Positions 1-7,465 of a stretch of DNA of 18,354 nucleotides are shown piece by piece; the first letter of the stretch is position 1; every line of letters begins with the position of its first letter. Made by a program: the position numbers and the translations under genes. Under the pieces are notes generated by a model. It was not told the origin of the DNA and did not search any database. It was given only the letters and a program-made list of their open reading frames with translations. The stretch spans positions 1 to 18,354 of the forward strand of contig JBOHUX010000030.1 of NCBI GenBank assembly GCA_050734915.1, given 5' to 3'. Origin of the DNA: JBOHUX01 sp050734915 (GTDB lineage Bacteria; Chloroflexota; Dormibacteria; Dormibacterales; Dormibacteraceae).

Positions 1-128
1 GGCGTGAGCACCCGATCGAGAAGCGCCTCGCCCTCCAGGAGGCGCTCGCGCATCTCCAGTCCCTGGCCGTCTCCGGCCGTCTGGTGAAGCGGGCGGTGCC
101 GGGCTCGGTGACGTGGAGCCGCGCCTGA
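1..128 (+). CDS. C-terminal end of a gene cut by the window edge, possibly an MBL-fold hydrolase
   Basis: An open frame enters from the left edge (codons from position 3) and stops at TGA 126-128, giving about 41 residues. The segment looks like a helix-turn-helix tail: a helical stretch with AHLQSLAVSGRLV, then a basic strand ending in VTWSRA. A helix of the form AHLxxLxxxGR followed by a small beta wing is typical of the winged-helix domain at the C-terminus of LACTB2-like metallo-beta-lactamase-fold hydrolases. The metal-binding domain lies outside the window, so this is a resemblance only. Other winged-helix proteins are possible. The gene converges on the DUF3048 gene, with 43 bp between the stop codons. 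Confidence 0.4.
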   Translation, partial: REHPIEKRLALQEALAHLQSLAVSGRLVKRAVPGSVTWSRA

Positions 129-171
129 CCTAGATCAACCGTCCTGGATCCACCGATCCGAGGGGCGCGCC

Positions 172-1179
172 TCAGCTCACGCCGATCGGCGTGCCCGGGT
201 CGATGATCGAGATCCAGGTCAGGCCGTCGGGCATGGGGAAGGGCTTCCCGTTTCCGCCCACGATCTTGAGGGGCGAGTTGGGGTCGTTGAGGTCCCAGGT
301 GGCGGGATAGCGATGGCCGCCGGTGAAGACGTCGGCGGGACCGGTGCCGGTGAGGTCGAAGTCGATCCCCGGCGCCCCGGCGACGTCCTCCGTGTAGCCG
401 GCGTTGTGGTGCGCGACCTGGATCAGGACCAGGTTCTTGATGTGGATCGGGGCGCCGGTGTCCCGGTCGATCATGACCCCGGTGTCGGCGACCGCGTACT
501 TGTAGGCGCCGACCTGCGGCGCGTAGGTGAAGACGCTGCGGTGCGAGGGGGTCTGGTCGAAGCCGATCTGGTTGGCGACCGCGGCCCCGGCCGTCGCGGG
601 CGTGCCTGGAACCGCCGCCGGATAGCTGACGCAGGGGGCGCTCTTGGCCTGGCCCTGCGCCAGCCGGTCGCCCTCCGTGTACAGGTTGTGAGGGGCGTAG
701 CGGCCGGGGTCGCGCCCGAAGTACTGGGCGTGCTGGCCGTCGTCCCGGATCGAGGGCACATGGGCGCTCCAGATCAGCCCCTGGACGTGGTCGCTGGCGC
801 CGGAGTAGAAGACCAGGCCGTGATAGGCCTTCTGGAGCCGGAGCGTGATCAGCCGCGCGCTCCGGACGGGCTCGATCTTCTGGGTGCCGGACGGGTGGAA
901 GAAGATGGCCGTCAGGCGCGTGATGCCGCCCTCGGTCCGGTACTCGTAGACGAGGTTCGCCTGCTGGACGCCCGCGAGAGGGCGGGCGTCCGGCGAGTTC
1001 TCGATCTGGACCATGGCCGGCCCCCGGTTGCAGGGGGGCGGGGGCGATGCCCCGGACACCCGCGGAGCGCCGGTCGTGCCGCCACACCCGGCGAGCGCCA
1101 GGGCGACGGCAAGGCCGGCGAGGGCGGCGGTGCGGTGCGTGGAGGTGCGTCGTGAAAGGGGCAAATGGGACGTCCTCAT
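172..1179 (-). CDS. DUF3048 (YerB-like) domain lipoprotein
   Basis: This is a 335-residue exported lipoprotein. The N-terminus is basic, followed by a hydrophobic segment and the lipobox LALAGC with Cys32 as the predicted lipidation site. The mature part matches the two-part DUF3048 family (B. subtilis YerB). Near the start are PLAGVQQANLVYEY and EGGITRLTAIFF, then PVRSARLITL, and later a DUF3048 C-terminal region with WDLNDPNSPLKIVGGNGK. The family has no established biochemical function; members are extracytoplasmic and membrane-anchored. It is the last gene of a minus-strand cluster, 38 bp downstream of degV, with no strong Shine-Dalgarno before the ATG. A TTG at codon 6 is another possible start, and it would still keep the signal peptide. 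Confidence 0.85.
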   Translation of the reverse strand: MRTSHLPLSRRTSTHRTAALAGLAVALALAGCGGTTGAPRVSGASPPPPCNRGPAMVQIENSPDARPLAGVQQANLVYEYRTEGGITRLTAIFFHPSGTQKIEPVRSARLITLRLQKAYHGLVFYSGASDHVQGLIWSAHVPSIRDDGQHAQYFGRDPGRYAPHNLYTEGDRLAQGQAKSAPCVSYPAAVPGTPATAGAAVANQIGFDQTPSHRSVFTYAPQVGAYKYAVADTGVMIDRDTGAPIHIKNLVLIQVAHHNAGYTEDVAGAPGIDFDLTGTGPADVFTGGHRYPATWDLNDPNSPLKIVGGNGKPFPMPDGLTWISIIDPGTPIGVS

Positions 1180-1217
1180 GAGTTGGACCGGGAGCGACGC
1201 CGCCGCCTGCGGGTGTG

Positions 1218-2114
1218 TCAGCCGGGGTCGGCCGCCGCGCGGCGGATCGAGTCCAGGTCCAGCGGGAAAACCTGGGCAGGATAGCAGGCCAGGCCGACGG
1301 TGCCGGGGCCGGCGTGGGCGCCGATGACGGGGCCGAGCGGCTGCACGAGAACCTTGCCGGCCTGGGGCTCCAGCGCCTCCGCGAGACGTCCCGCCCCCGC
1401 CGCGTTGGCGGCGTGTCCCACGATCGCGCGGATCCCTTCGCCGGTGTCCACCTGGCGGGCCAGCTCGATGATGCGGGCCACCGCCCGCTGGGAGGTGCGG
1501 ACCCTCTCCAGGGGCGCCACCTCGCCGTGCTCCAGCGTGAGCACCGGCTTGATCTGGAGGACCGATCCCAGCAGCGCCCCGGCGCGGCCGATCCGGCCGC
1601 CCCGCCGGAGGTACTCGAGGGTGCCGACCGCGAACAGCGTCCGCCGCGCCCTGCCCACCTTGGCGACCGCCTCCGACACCTCCTCCGCGCTGCCGCCGGC
1701 GGCGGCGACCTGGTTGGCGACCAGCACGCTGATCCCGAGCGCCATCGAGGCCGCCCCCGAGTCGATGACCAGGATGCGGCAGCCGCCGACCTCGGCCGCG
1801 GCCTGCTCGGCGGAGGCGAAGGTCCCGCTCAGCCGCGCCGAGATGTGGACGGAGACCACCTTCTCGTGCTTGTCGAGGAGGCGCCGGTACACGGCCACGA
1901 ACTTCTGCGGCGGCGGCTGCGAGGTGGTCGGCGTGCCCCGGGCGCCCTCGAGGAGCTTGTAGAAGCCGTCCGGCTCGATCTCGATGCCGTCCAGGTAGCT
2001 CCTGCCGTCGAGGCTGAGCGTGAGGGGCACGACGCTGATGGCGCCCGCCTCGGCGACCCGCCGGGGAAGGTCGGCCGTGGAGTCGGTCACGATGGCGACG
2101 CGCCGCTCAGGCAT
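1218..2114 (-). CDS. DegV family fatty-acid-binding protein
   Basis: This 298-residue protein has the normal DegV/FakB length and fold markers. It has an N-terminal TDSTADLP (residues 10-17), the TSQP loop at 64-67, SGT at 96-98 and LEYLRRGGRI in the C-terminal half, followed by KPVL. Near the C-terminus is VIGAHAGPGTVG. Family members bind a single long-chain fatty acid; in Firmicutes the FakB versions present it to the kinase FakA for phosphorylation. No FakA-type (DAK-like) gene is in the window, so use in fatty-acid activation is inferred from the family only. The gene lies 24 bp after the bifunctional nuclease gene and is probably co-transcribed with it. The ribosome-binding site is weak. 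Confidence 0.9.
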   Translation of the reverse strand: MPERRVAIVTDSTADLPRRVAEAGAISVVPLTLSLDGRSYLDGIEIEPDGFYKLLEGARGTPTTSQPPPQKFVAVYRRLLDKHEKVVSVHISARLSGTFASAEQAAAEVGGCRILVIDSGAASMALGISVLVANQVAAAGGSAEEVSEAVAKVGRARRTLFAVGTLEYLRRGGRIGRAGALLGSVLQIKPVLTLEHGEVAPLERVRTSQRAVARIIELARQVDTGEGIRAIVGHAANAAGAGRLAEALEPQAGKVLVQPLGPVIGAHAGPGTVGLACYPAQVFPLDLDSIRRAAADPG

Positions 2115-2138
2115 CGGAATCGCCCTGGATGCCGGTCC

Positions 2139-2678
2139 TCAGCTGGAGGAGCTGCCGCCGGTGCCGGGCTCGTCCGGCAGCTCGGGGAGATCGAGGCTGT
2201 TGACGAGGTCCCGGAAGACGGCCAGGCGGTCCTCGCGGGCCTCGTCGGAGGCGTCATCCTCCTTCTCGGGCGTGACCCCGGCCCGTTCGAAGACGTCCGC
2301 GGACACGAAGATGGGGCACTCGAGGCGCACGGCCAGGGCGATCGCGTCGCTGGGCCGGGCGTCGACGTCGATCTCGCGCCCGTCCTGCTTCAGGAAGAGC
2401 CGCGCGAAGAAGACCTCGTTGCTGAGCGAGGTGATGACGATCCGCGAGACCCCGATCTTGAGCTCGCCGAAGGTGGTCGCCACCAGGTCGTGGGTGATGG
2501 GGCGGTCCGGGGTGATGCCGGTGATGCGAAGCGCGATGGCGTTGGCCTCGAAGACGCCGATCCAGATCGGCAGGTACCGGTCGGCCTCCTTCTCCTTGAG
2601 GATGACGACGTGCTGGCTGCTGGGCACGTGGACGCGGATGCTGTCGACCGCGACCTCGATCAGATCCCCGTCAGCCAT
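2139..2678 (-). CDS. Bifunctional nuclease family protein (DUF151/BFN)
   Basis: This is a 179-residue cytoplasmic protein. The DUF151 core covers about residues 5-135, with LPIWIGVFEANAIAL near residue 36 and the diagnostic DARPSDAIALA starting at Asp106. The first characterised member is a plant nuclease active on RNA and DNA; the thermophilic bacterial homologue has a known structure, but the bacterial role is not settled. An acidic tail of about 40 residues with a helical EAREDRLAVFRDLVNSL segment ends in a Gly/Ser-rich stretch. It is the first gene of the minus-strand cluster. An AGGA element sits 6 nt before the ATG, and a TAGAAT hexamer lies about 40 bp upstream. Confidence 0.9.
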   Translation of the reverse strand: MADGDLIEVAVDSIRVHVPSSQHVVILKEKEADRYLPIWIGVFEANAIALRITGITPDRPITHDLVATTFGELKIGVSRIVITSLSNEVFFARLFLKQDGREIDVDARPSDAIALAVRLECPIFVSADVFERAGVTPEKEDDASDEAREDRLAVFRDLVNSLDLPELPDEPGTGGSSSS

Positions 2679-2719
2679 GCCGTCCTGAGCGTTCCCATCG
2701 CCTCTGTCACCGCCGAGCC

Positions 2720-2725
2720 ATTCTA
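2720..2725 (-). promoter_or_regulatory. Candidate -10 element for the bfn-degV-DUF3048 cluster
   Basis: Read on the minus strand, this is TAGAAT, close to the TATAAT consensus and rare in this GC-rich background. Transcription would start about 7 bp downstream, giving a leader of about 35 nt that includes the AGGA before the bfn ATG. No convincing -35 hexamer is present at the usual spacing. The same hexamer occurs on the other strand in front of polA. Confidence 0.45.
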
Positions 2726-2769
2726 CCCCCGGCTTTTCGGGGCGCCGGCGCCGTCCGGGGTCCTCGCGG

Positions 2770-2781
2770 AACCGGCCGGTT
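2770..2781. repeat. 12-bp perfect palindrome in the bfn/polA divergent region
   Basis: AACCGGCCGGTT is a perfect palindrome between the two divergent -10 candidates. It is long enough to be a dimeric regulator site, but the centre is simple CG sequence and chance cannot be excluded. It is not a LexA box, because the half-site spacing is wrong. Confidence 0.4.
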
Positions 2782-2819
2782 TCGGGAGGTGGACGTTCGG
2801 CCGGGCGCCATCACCCTCC

Positions 2820-2825
2820 TAGAAT
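2820..2825 (+). promoter_or_regulatory. Candidate -10 element for a leaderless polA transcript
   Basis: TAGAAT is followed by exactly 6 bp and then the polA GTG. This TANNNT-N6-start arrangement is the classic layout of leaderless genes in high-GC bacteria, where the first transcribed base is the start codon. There is no Shine-Dalgarno sequence before the GTG, in agreement with this. The -35 region is weak (TTCGGC at 2796-2801). Confidence 0.5.
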
Positions 2826-2829
2826 TCAC

Positions 2830-2854
2830 GGGTGGCAAGGGGGGGCAGGCGGGG
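2830..2854 (+). other. G-quadruplex-capable G-rich tract over the polA start codon
   Basis: The coding strand has GGG at 2830-2832, seven consecutive G at 2839-2845 and GGGG at 2851-2854. The run of seven can supply two G-triplets, so the tract fits the G3+N1-7 quadruplex pattern. It covers the start codon and the codons for the basic MARGGRRGR N-terminus. The G7 homopolymer could also be a slippage or sequencing-error site. Any role is inferred. Confidence 0.4.
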
Positions 2855-5567
2855 CAGGCTGGTTCTCCTCGACGCCCACAGCCTGATCTACCGCGCCTTC
2901 TTCGCGCTTCCGCCCATGAGCACCCGCGGGGGCGAGGTGACCAACGCCGTCTACGGCTTCGTCTCCATGCTCGCCATCGTCCTCGCCTCCCGGCCGGAGT
3001 TCGCCGCGGCGGCCTTCGACCTCGGCGGTCCCACCTTCCGCTCGGAGGAGTATGCCGAGTACAAGCAGGGGCGCGCCCCCATGCCTGACGACCTCCGGCC
3101 CCAGATCCAGCGCGTCCGCGAGGTGCTGGAGACCATCGGCATCCCCATCCACTCCCAGAAGGGGTTCGAGGCCGACGACATCATCGGCACGCTCGCCCGC
3201 AAGGCCGAGGAGGGGGGGATGTCGGTGACCATCGTCAGCGGCGACCTCGACTGCCTGCAGCTGGTCACGGGATCGGTGGAGGCGCTGGTGCCCCGGCGCG
3301 GGATCACCGACACCTTCGTCTACGGTCCCGACCAGGTGCGGCAGCGCTACGGTCTCGAGCCGCCGCAGCTGATCGACTACAAGGCGCTTCGTGGCGACAC
3401 CTCGGACAACATCCCCGGCGTTCCCGGTGTGGGGGACAAGACGGCGGCGAGGTTGATCCGGGAGTTCGGCTCCGTCGAGTCGCTCCTGGAGCGCCTGCAG
3501 GAGCTGCCCGGCGGCCGGCTGCGGACGAACCTGGAGGCCGGCGCCGAGGGGGTGCGCCTCGCCAAGCGGATGGTGACCATCCGCCGCGACGCGCCGGTCG
3601 AGCTGGACGCCGAGGCCAGCCGCTGGGCCCGCTACGACCTGGAGAAGGTGCGGCGGCTGTTCGACGACCTCGAGTTCCGGCAGCTGGCGGACCGGCTCCC
3701 GCCGCCGGACATCGCGCCGGTCCAGCCGACGCTCACGTTCGAGCCCGCCGTCCCCGGCGACGGTCCCGAGGTGGTCACCGACCGCGCCCGTCTGGCCCAG
3801 ATCCTGGATGGGGTGGGGAGGGGGGACGAGCTGGCGCTGTTCGGCCTCTGGGACGGCTCCGCCCTCCATCCGCGCATGGCCGGGCTGGGGCTGGCGACGG
3901 CGTCCGCCGCCTGCTACGTGCCGGTCGCCCACGAGGGGCTGGAGCCGCAGCCCCTGCTGCCGCTGGATGATCTGGTCGGCCCCCTGAGAGCGGTCCTGGA
4001 GCGCGCCGCCCTGCTCTGCCACGACGCCAAGGAGATGGATCTCGCGGTCCTCGCGCTGGGTCTGGGTGCCCCCCGCTGGGCCTTCGACACCTACCTCTCC
4101 GCCTACCTGCTGGGGGCCGGCGCGCGCGATCCCCGGCTGGACGACCTGGCCCGCGAGTTCCTGGGCATGGAGGTCATGGGCCAGGTCGAGCTACTTGGCA
4201 GCGGCCGCAGCTCGCGCCCGGCCAGCCGGACGGGCGTCGCCGACGCGGCGCGATACGCGGGCCGGCGCGCCCAGGCCATCGTCGGCCTTCGCCCGCGGCT
4301 GCAGGCGGAGCTGCGCAACCTGGGCGTCGACTACCTCTTCTGGGAGATCGAGCTGCCGCTGGCCCGCCTGCTGGCGGGCATGGAGTGGCGGGGCGTCGGG
4401 ATAGACGTTCCCTACCTGGGGGCGATGTCCGCGGAGCTGGCGGCGCAGCTGGCGTCCATCGACGGCGAGGTGGCCCGCGTGGTCGGCCAGACGGTCAACC
4501 TCAACGCCCCCCAGCAGCTGGCCAAGCTCCTGTTCGAGGATCTGCGGCTGCCGGCCGGCAAGCGCACCAAGACGGGGTACTCGACGGACGCCGACACTCT
4601 GGAGTCGCTCCGCGACAAGCATCCCGTGGTGGGGCTGATCCTCGAGAACCGCCAGCTGGCGAAGCTCAAATCGACCTATGTGGACGCCCTGCCGACGCTG
4701 GTGGACGCCAGCGGGCGCGTGCACACCTCCTGGAACCAGGCGGTCACGGCCACCGGCCGCCTCAGCTCGTCCAGCCCGAACCTGATGAACATCCCCATCC
4801 GGACCGAGCTCGGCCAGCGGATCCGCCGTGCCTTCCGCGCCGGCGAGGCCGGTCACGTCCTCTTCGCGGCCGACTACTCGCAGATCGAGCTCCGGATCGC
4901 CGCCCACCTGAGCCAGGATCCCCGCCTTCTGGCCTCCTTCGCCGCCGGCCAGGACATCCACGCCGCCACCGCCGCCCAGGTCTTCAAGGTGCCGATCGAG
5001 GCGGTCACCGCCGACCAGCGGCGGCTCGCCAAGGTCGCCAACTTCGGTTCCTTGTACGGACAGGGCGAGTACGGGCTGGCCCTCCAGATGGGCATCCCCG
5101 GAGACGAGGCGAGGCAGTTCCTGAAGGACTACTTCGGCAACTACGCCCGCCTCAAGGAGTTCCTCGACGAGATCCGCAACCAGGCTCGCGAAACCGGCGT
5201 CGTGGTCAGCGCCACCGGGCGGCGGCGGGCGATCCCGGATCTCCGTTCACCCAACTTCCAGCTCCGGCAGGCGGCGGACCGGATGGCGATCAACTTCCCC
5301 ATCCAGTCCCTGGCCGCCGACATCATCAAGATCGCCATGGTCCGCCTCGACGCCGAGATGGCGGCCGCGAAGCTGGCGGGCCGGATGACCCTGCAGGTCC
5401 ACGACGAGCTGGTGTTCGAGCTCCCCGAGAATGAGGTCGAGGCGTTCGCCGAGATGGTGCCGCGGGTCATGGTGGGTGCCTACGAGCTCCAGTCGGGCCT
5501 CGCGGTGGAGGCGAGGGCGGGCCGGAACTGGGCCGACCTGGCCCCCCTTCCCGGGGTCCGGGTCTGA
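2832..5567 (+). CDS. polA: DNA polymerase I
   Basis: This 911-residue family A polymerase acts in Okazaki-fragment processing and repair synthesis. The N-terminal 5'-3' exonuclease covers about residues 8-290, with LLDAHSLIYRAFFALP, EADDIIGTLA, SGDLDCLQLV and GVPGVGDKTA. The middle proofreading-like domain (about 300-490) has lost its catalytic acids: the ExoI region reads LFGLWDG at 336-342 where DTE is expected, and the ExoIII region reads ARYAGRRAQA. The polymerase domain is intact: motif A starts at Asp681 (DYSQIELR), motif B has Lys734, Phe738 and Tyr742, and motif C is HDE at 857-859. Phe at the O-helix selector position matches E. coli rather than Taq. The GTG start lies 7 bp after TAGAAT. 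The gene is followed after 10 nt by mutM. Confidence 0.97.
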   Translation: MARGGRRGRLVLLDAHSLIYRAFFALPPMSTRGGEVTNAVYGFVSMLAIVLASRPEFAAAAFDLGGPTFRSEEYAEYKQGRAPMPDDLRPQIQRVREVLETIGIPIHSQKGFEADDIIGTLARKAEEGGMSVTIVSGDLDCLQLVTGSVEALVPRRGITDTFVYGPDQVRQRYGLEPPQLIDYKALRGDTSDNIPGVPGVGDKTAARLIREFGSVESLLERLQELPGGRLRTNLEAGAEGVRLAKRMVTIRRDAPVELDAEASRWARYDLEKVRRLFDDLEFRQLADRLPPPDIAPVQPTLTFEPAVPGDGPEVVTDRARLAQILDGVGRGDELALFGLWDGSALHPRMAGLGLATASAACYVPVAHEGLEPQPLLPLDDLVGPLRAVLERAALLCHDAKEMDLAVLALGLGAPRWAFDTYLSAYLLGAGARDPRLDDLAREFLGMEVMGQVELLGSGRSSRPASRTGVADAARYAGRRAQAIVGLRPRLQAELRNLGVDYLFWEIELPLARLLAGMEWRGVGIDVPYLGAMSAELAAQLASIDGEVARVVGQTVNLNAPQQLAKLLFEDLRLPAGKRTKTGYSTDADTLESLRDKHPVVGLILENRQLAKLKSTYVDALPTLVDASGRVHTSWNQAVTATGRLSSSSPNLMNIPIRTELGQRIRRAFRAGEAGHVLFAADYSQIELRIAAHLSQDPRLLASFAAGQDIHAATAAQVFKVPIEAVTADQRRLAKVANFGSLYGQGEYGLALQMGIPGDEARQFLKDYFGNYARLKEFLDEIRNQARETGVVVSATGRRRAIPDLRSPNFQLRQAADRMAINFPIQSLAADIIKIAMVRLDAEMAAAKLAGRMTLQVHDELVFELPENEVEAFAEMVPRVMVGAYELQSGLAVEARAGRNWADLAPLPGVRV

Positions 5568-5577
5568 CCTCCTGGAA

Positions 5578-6402
5578 TTGCCCGAGCTGCCGGAGGTGGA
5601 GACGGTCGTCACGGACCTGCGCCCGCGCCTGGTCGGGGTGCGGATCGAGCGCACCGACCTGCGCTTCTTGGGCATGGTCCGCCACCCGGCCCCGGAGCGG
5701 TTCGTGGCCGGGACGCGCGGGCGCCGGATCGACTCGCTCGACCGGCGTGGCAAGTTCATCCTGGCCGGCCTCGATTCGGGCGAGCTCCTGGTCGTCCATC
5801 TGGGGATGACGGGACAGCTAACCGAGGCCGCCCGGGATGTGCCACTGGCCCCGCATACCCACGCCGTGTTCGACCTCGAGACCGGGGGCCAGCTTCGCTA
5901 CCGGGATCCACGCCGCTTCGGCAGGCTGCTGCTGGGGACCGAGGCCGAGCTGATCTCGTTCAAGAAGCTGCCCGAGCTGGGCCCGGAGCCTCTCGACGAG
6001 GCGTTCACCGCCGGCGATCTCTACTCGCGCCTGCGGGGGCGCCGGGCGCCACTCAAGGTCCTGCTCCTGGACCAGGCGGTGCTGGCCGGCGTCGGCAACA
6101 TCTACGCCGACGAATCGTGCTTCCGGGCCCGCCTCCGGCCGGACCGGCCCGCGGGCGGCATCAGCCGCGCCGCCGTCGCCCGCCTGCACGGCGCCCTCCG
6201 GGAGTCGCTGACGATCGGCATCCAGAACCGCGGCACGTCGATCAGCGACTACGTGGACGGGCGCGGCGAGCCCGGCCGGCAGCAGGAGACGCTCATGGTC
6301 TACGGGCGGGCGGGGCGCCCCTGTCCGGCCTGCGGGCGCCCGCTCCGGCTGACGCGCCTCGGCGGCCGCAGCACGGTCTACTGCCCCCGGTGCCAGCGCT
6401 GA
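5578..6402 (+). CDS. mutM: Formamidopyrimidine-DNA glycosylase (Fpg/MutM)
   Basis: This 274-residue base-excision repair enzyme removes 8-oxoguanine and formamidopyrimidines and cuts the abasic site. The start is fixed by chemistry: Pro2 is the catalytic nucleophile after Met removal, so the TTG at 5578 giving MPELPEVETV is chosen over upstream in-frame starts. Glu3 is present, and Lys59 in GKFIL matches the conserved Lys57. The helix-two-turn-helix carries LAGVGNIYADES. The C-terminal zinc finger has Cys249, Cys252, Cys269 and Cys272. All catalytic features are intact. The gene starts 10 nt after the polA stop, so the two repair genes are probably co-transcribed. The TTG start and weak ribosome-binding site suggest low expression or coupling to polA translation. 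Confidence 0.96.
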   Translation: MPELPEVETVVTDLRPRLVGVRIERTDLRFLGMVRHPAPERFVAGTRGRRIDSLDRRGKFILAGLDSGELLVVHLGMTGQLTEAARDVPLAPHTHAVFDLETGGQLRYRDPRRFGRLLLGTEAELISFKKLPELGPEPLDEAFTAGDLYSRLRGRRAPLKVLLLDQAVLAGVGNIYADESCFRARLRPDRPAGGISRAAVARLHGALRESLTIGIQNRGTSISDYVDGRGEPGRQQETLMVYGRAGRPCPACGRPLRLTRLGGRSTVYCPRCQR

Positions 6403-7052
6403 GGGGCAGGACCGCAACGCTGGGGCTGCTCGCGCTCGCCTTCGCGGCCCTCAGCGCCGCCGTCGCCGGGGGCGCTCTGAGGGGCGCGGACCGCCAGGGC
6501 GCGGCCACCTTCGACGCCATCTGGCGTCCCCCGCTGGCCCCGTACTTCGGTGGCGTCGCGGTCCTCGGGGGGATCGAGGTGACGACCCTGCTCGCGCTCG
6601 GGCTGGCCGCCTACCTGGTCTGGCGGCGCCTGCGCGCGCAGGCCTGGGCGGTGCTCGCGTTCCCGGTCGCGATCGTCTTCGGGGCTGTCTACAAGGGGGT
6701 GGTCCACCACCCGGGACCGCCGGCTGCGCTGGCCCATTCCGACGGCCCCAGCCTCAGCTCCCTCCTGGCCCACACGGGGCTGCTCGAGAACAGCTTCCCG
6801 AGCGGGCACGTGACGCGGGCGGTGGTCGTCTACGGGCTGCTCGCCTTCACCGTCTGGCGGCTGTCACCGCGGCCGTGGCTCCGCCGCACGGCGCTCATCG
6901 CGGGCGCGCTGGTGGTGGCGGCGGTCTCCTTCGACCGGCTGTACCTCGAGGTCCACTGGGAGTCGGACGTCATCGGGGGCCTTCTGCTCGGTGGCGTCTG
7001 CCTCCTGGGTGCGATCATCTGGGTCGAGGTGCCCCGACCGGGAGGGGCCTGA
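6390..7052 (+). CDS. PAP2-superfamily integral membrane phosphatase, variant motif 1
   Basis: This is a protein of about 220 residues with roughly five or six hydrophobic segments. It has the three-part PAP2 signature, which removes phosphate from lipid phosphates such as phosphatidate or undecaprenyl diphosphate. Motif 2 is PSGH at 137-140, and motif 3 has Arg183, His189 and Asp193 in the R-x5-H-x3-D pattern. Motif 1 normally reads K-x6-RP; here it begins at Lys102 and reads KGVVHHPGPP, so the conserved Arg is missing or replaced by Gly or His. Activity is therefore uncertain. No ATG fits. GTG at 6390 is the nearest plausible start and overlaps the end of mutM by 13 nt. A CTG at 6399 is less likely. 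Confidence 0.8.
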   Translation: MPALRGRTATLGLLALAFAALSAAVAGGALRGADRQGAATFDAIWRPPLAPYFGGVAVLGGIEVTTLLALGLAAYLVWRRLRAQAWAVLAFPVAIVFGAVYKGVVHHPGPPAALAHSDGPSLSSLLAHTGLLENSFPSGHVTRAVVVYGLLAFTVWRLSPRPWLRRTALIAGALVVAAVSFDRLYLEVHWESDVIGGLLLGGVCLLGAIIWVEVPRPGGA

Positions 7053-7065
7053 AGCGCCCACGATG

Positions 7066-7071
7066 AGGAGG
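7066..7071 (+). promoter_or_regulatory. Ribosome-binding site that sets the cutA start
   Basis: AGGAGG lies 6 nt before the ATG at 7078. It overlaps an upstream in-frame ATG at 7063, ruling that one out as the main start. Confidence 0.8.
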
Positions 7072-7077
7072 GAGCGG

Positions 7078-7401
7078 ATGGACGGAAAGGCGGTGGTCCT
7101 GATCGCGACCGCTGGTGCCCGGGACGAGGCGGAGAAGCTGGGCGAGGGTCTGGTGGAGCGCCGCCTGGCGGCGTGCGTCTCGGTGGTGCCGATGATCCAC
7201 TCCATGTACCGGGACGAGGCGGGCCGGCTCGTCCGCGAGCACGAGTCGATGCTGATCGTCAAGACCTCCGCGGCCGGGGCCGAGGCGGCGCAGGCCTACC
7301 TCGTCGAGCACCACTCCTACGACGTGCCCGAGGTGCTGCGGCTGGAAGTGGCCGGCGGGTCACAGAAGTACCTCGACTGGCTCGCGAAGGCGGTCGGCTA
7401 G
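7078..7401 (+). CDS. cutA: Divalent-cation tolerance protein CutA
   Basis: This 107-residue protein is the usual CutA1 length. Conserved features include a beta-strand start (VVLIATAG), LVERRLAACVSVVPMIHSMYR, ESMLIVKTS and YDVPEVLRLEVAGGSQKYLDWL. CutA proteins form PII-like trimers and were linked to copper tolerance in E. coli; their real role is unsettled. The start follows a strong AGGAGG. The gene is 25 nt after the PAP2 phosphatase stop and is probably the last gene of the polA-mutM-PAP2-cutA cluster, because a hairpin and a new promoter follow. Confidence 0.95.
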   Translation: MDGKAVVLIATAGARDEAEKLGEGLVERRLAACVSVVPMIHSMYRDEAGRLVREHESMLIVKTSAAGAEAAQAYLVEHHSYDVPEVLRLEVAGGSQKYLDWLAKAVG

Positions 7402-7411
7402 GAGGCTGCCT

Positions 7412-7430
7412 GCCGCCGCGGTCCGGCGGC
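7412..7430 (+). terminator. GC-rich hairpin after cutA, possible terminator
   Basis: GCCGCCG and CGGCGGC form a perfect 7-bp stem with a 5-nt loop, 10 nt after the cutA stop. There is no T-tract, so it is not a canonical intrinsic terminator, but its position between the gene end and the next promoter fits one. Confidence 0.35.
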
Positions 7431-7439
7431 CGACATACC

Positions 7440-7448
7440 TGACATAAT
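7440..7448 (+). promoter_or_regulatory. Candidate extended -10 promoter for the riboswitch-controlled cassette
   Basis: TGACATAAT fits an extended -10 (TGN followed by CATAAT). It sits 18 bp upstream of the aptamer, so transcription from about 7455 would include the whole riboswitch. No -35 hexamer is recognisable. Confidence 0.5.
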
Positions 7449-7465
7449 CGAGGCACAACTCAATA

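Noticed and set aside
146..159. GGATC-CACC-GATCC hairpin between the two convergent genes
   Set aside because: Only a 5-bp stem and no T-tract, too weak to call a terminator.
2769..2784. GAAC...GTTT palindrome before polA as a second LexA box
   Set aside because: The half-sites are 6 bp apart instead of 4 and one is imperfect, so it does not fit the SOS consensus found before uvrB.
5431..5577. N-terminal extension of mutM overlapping polA
   Set aside because: Fpg needs Pro directly after the initiator Met as catalytic nucleophile, so the start must be the TTG at 5578.
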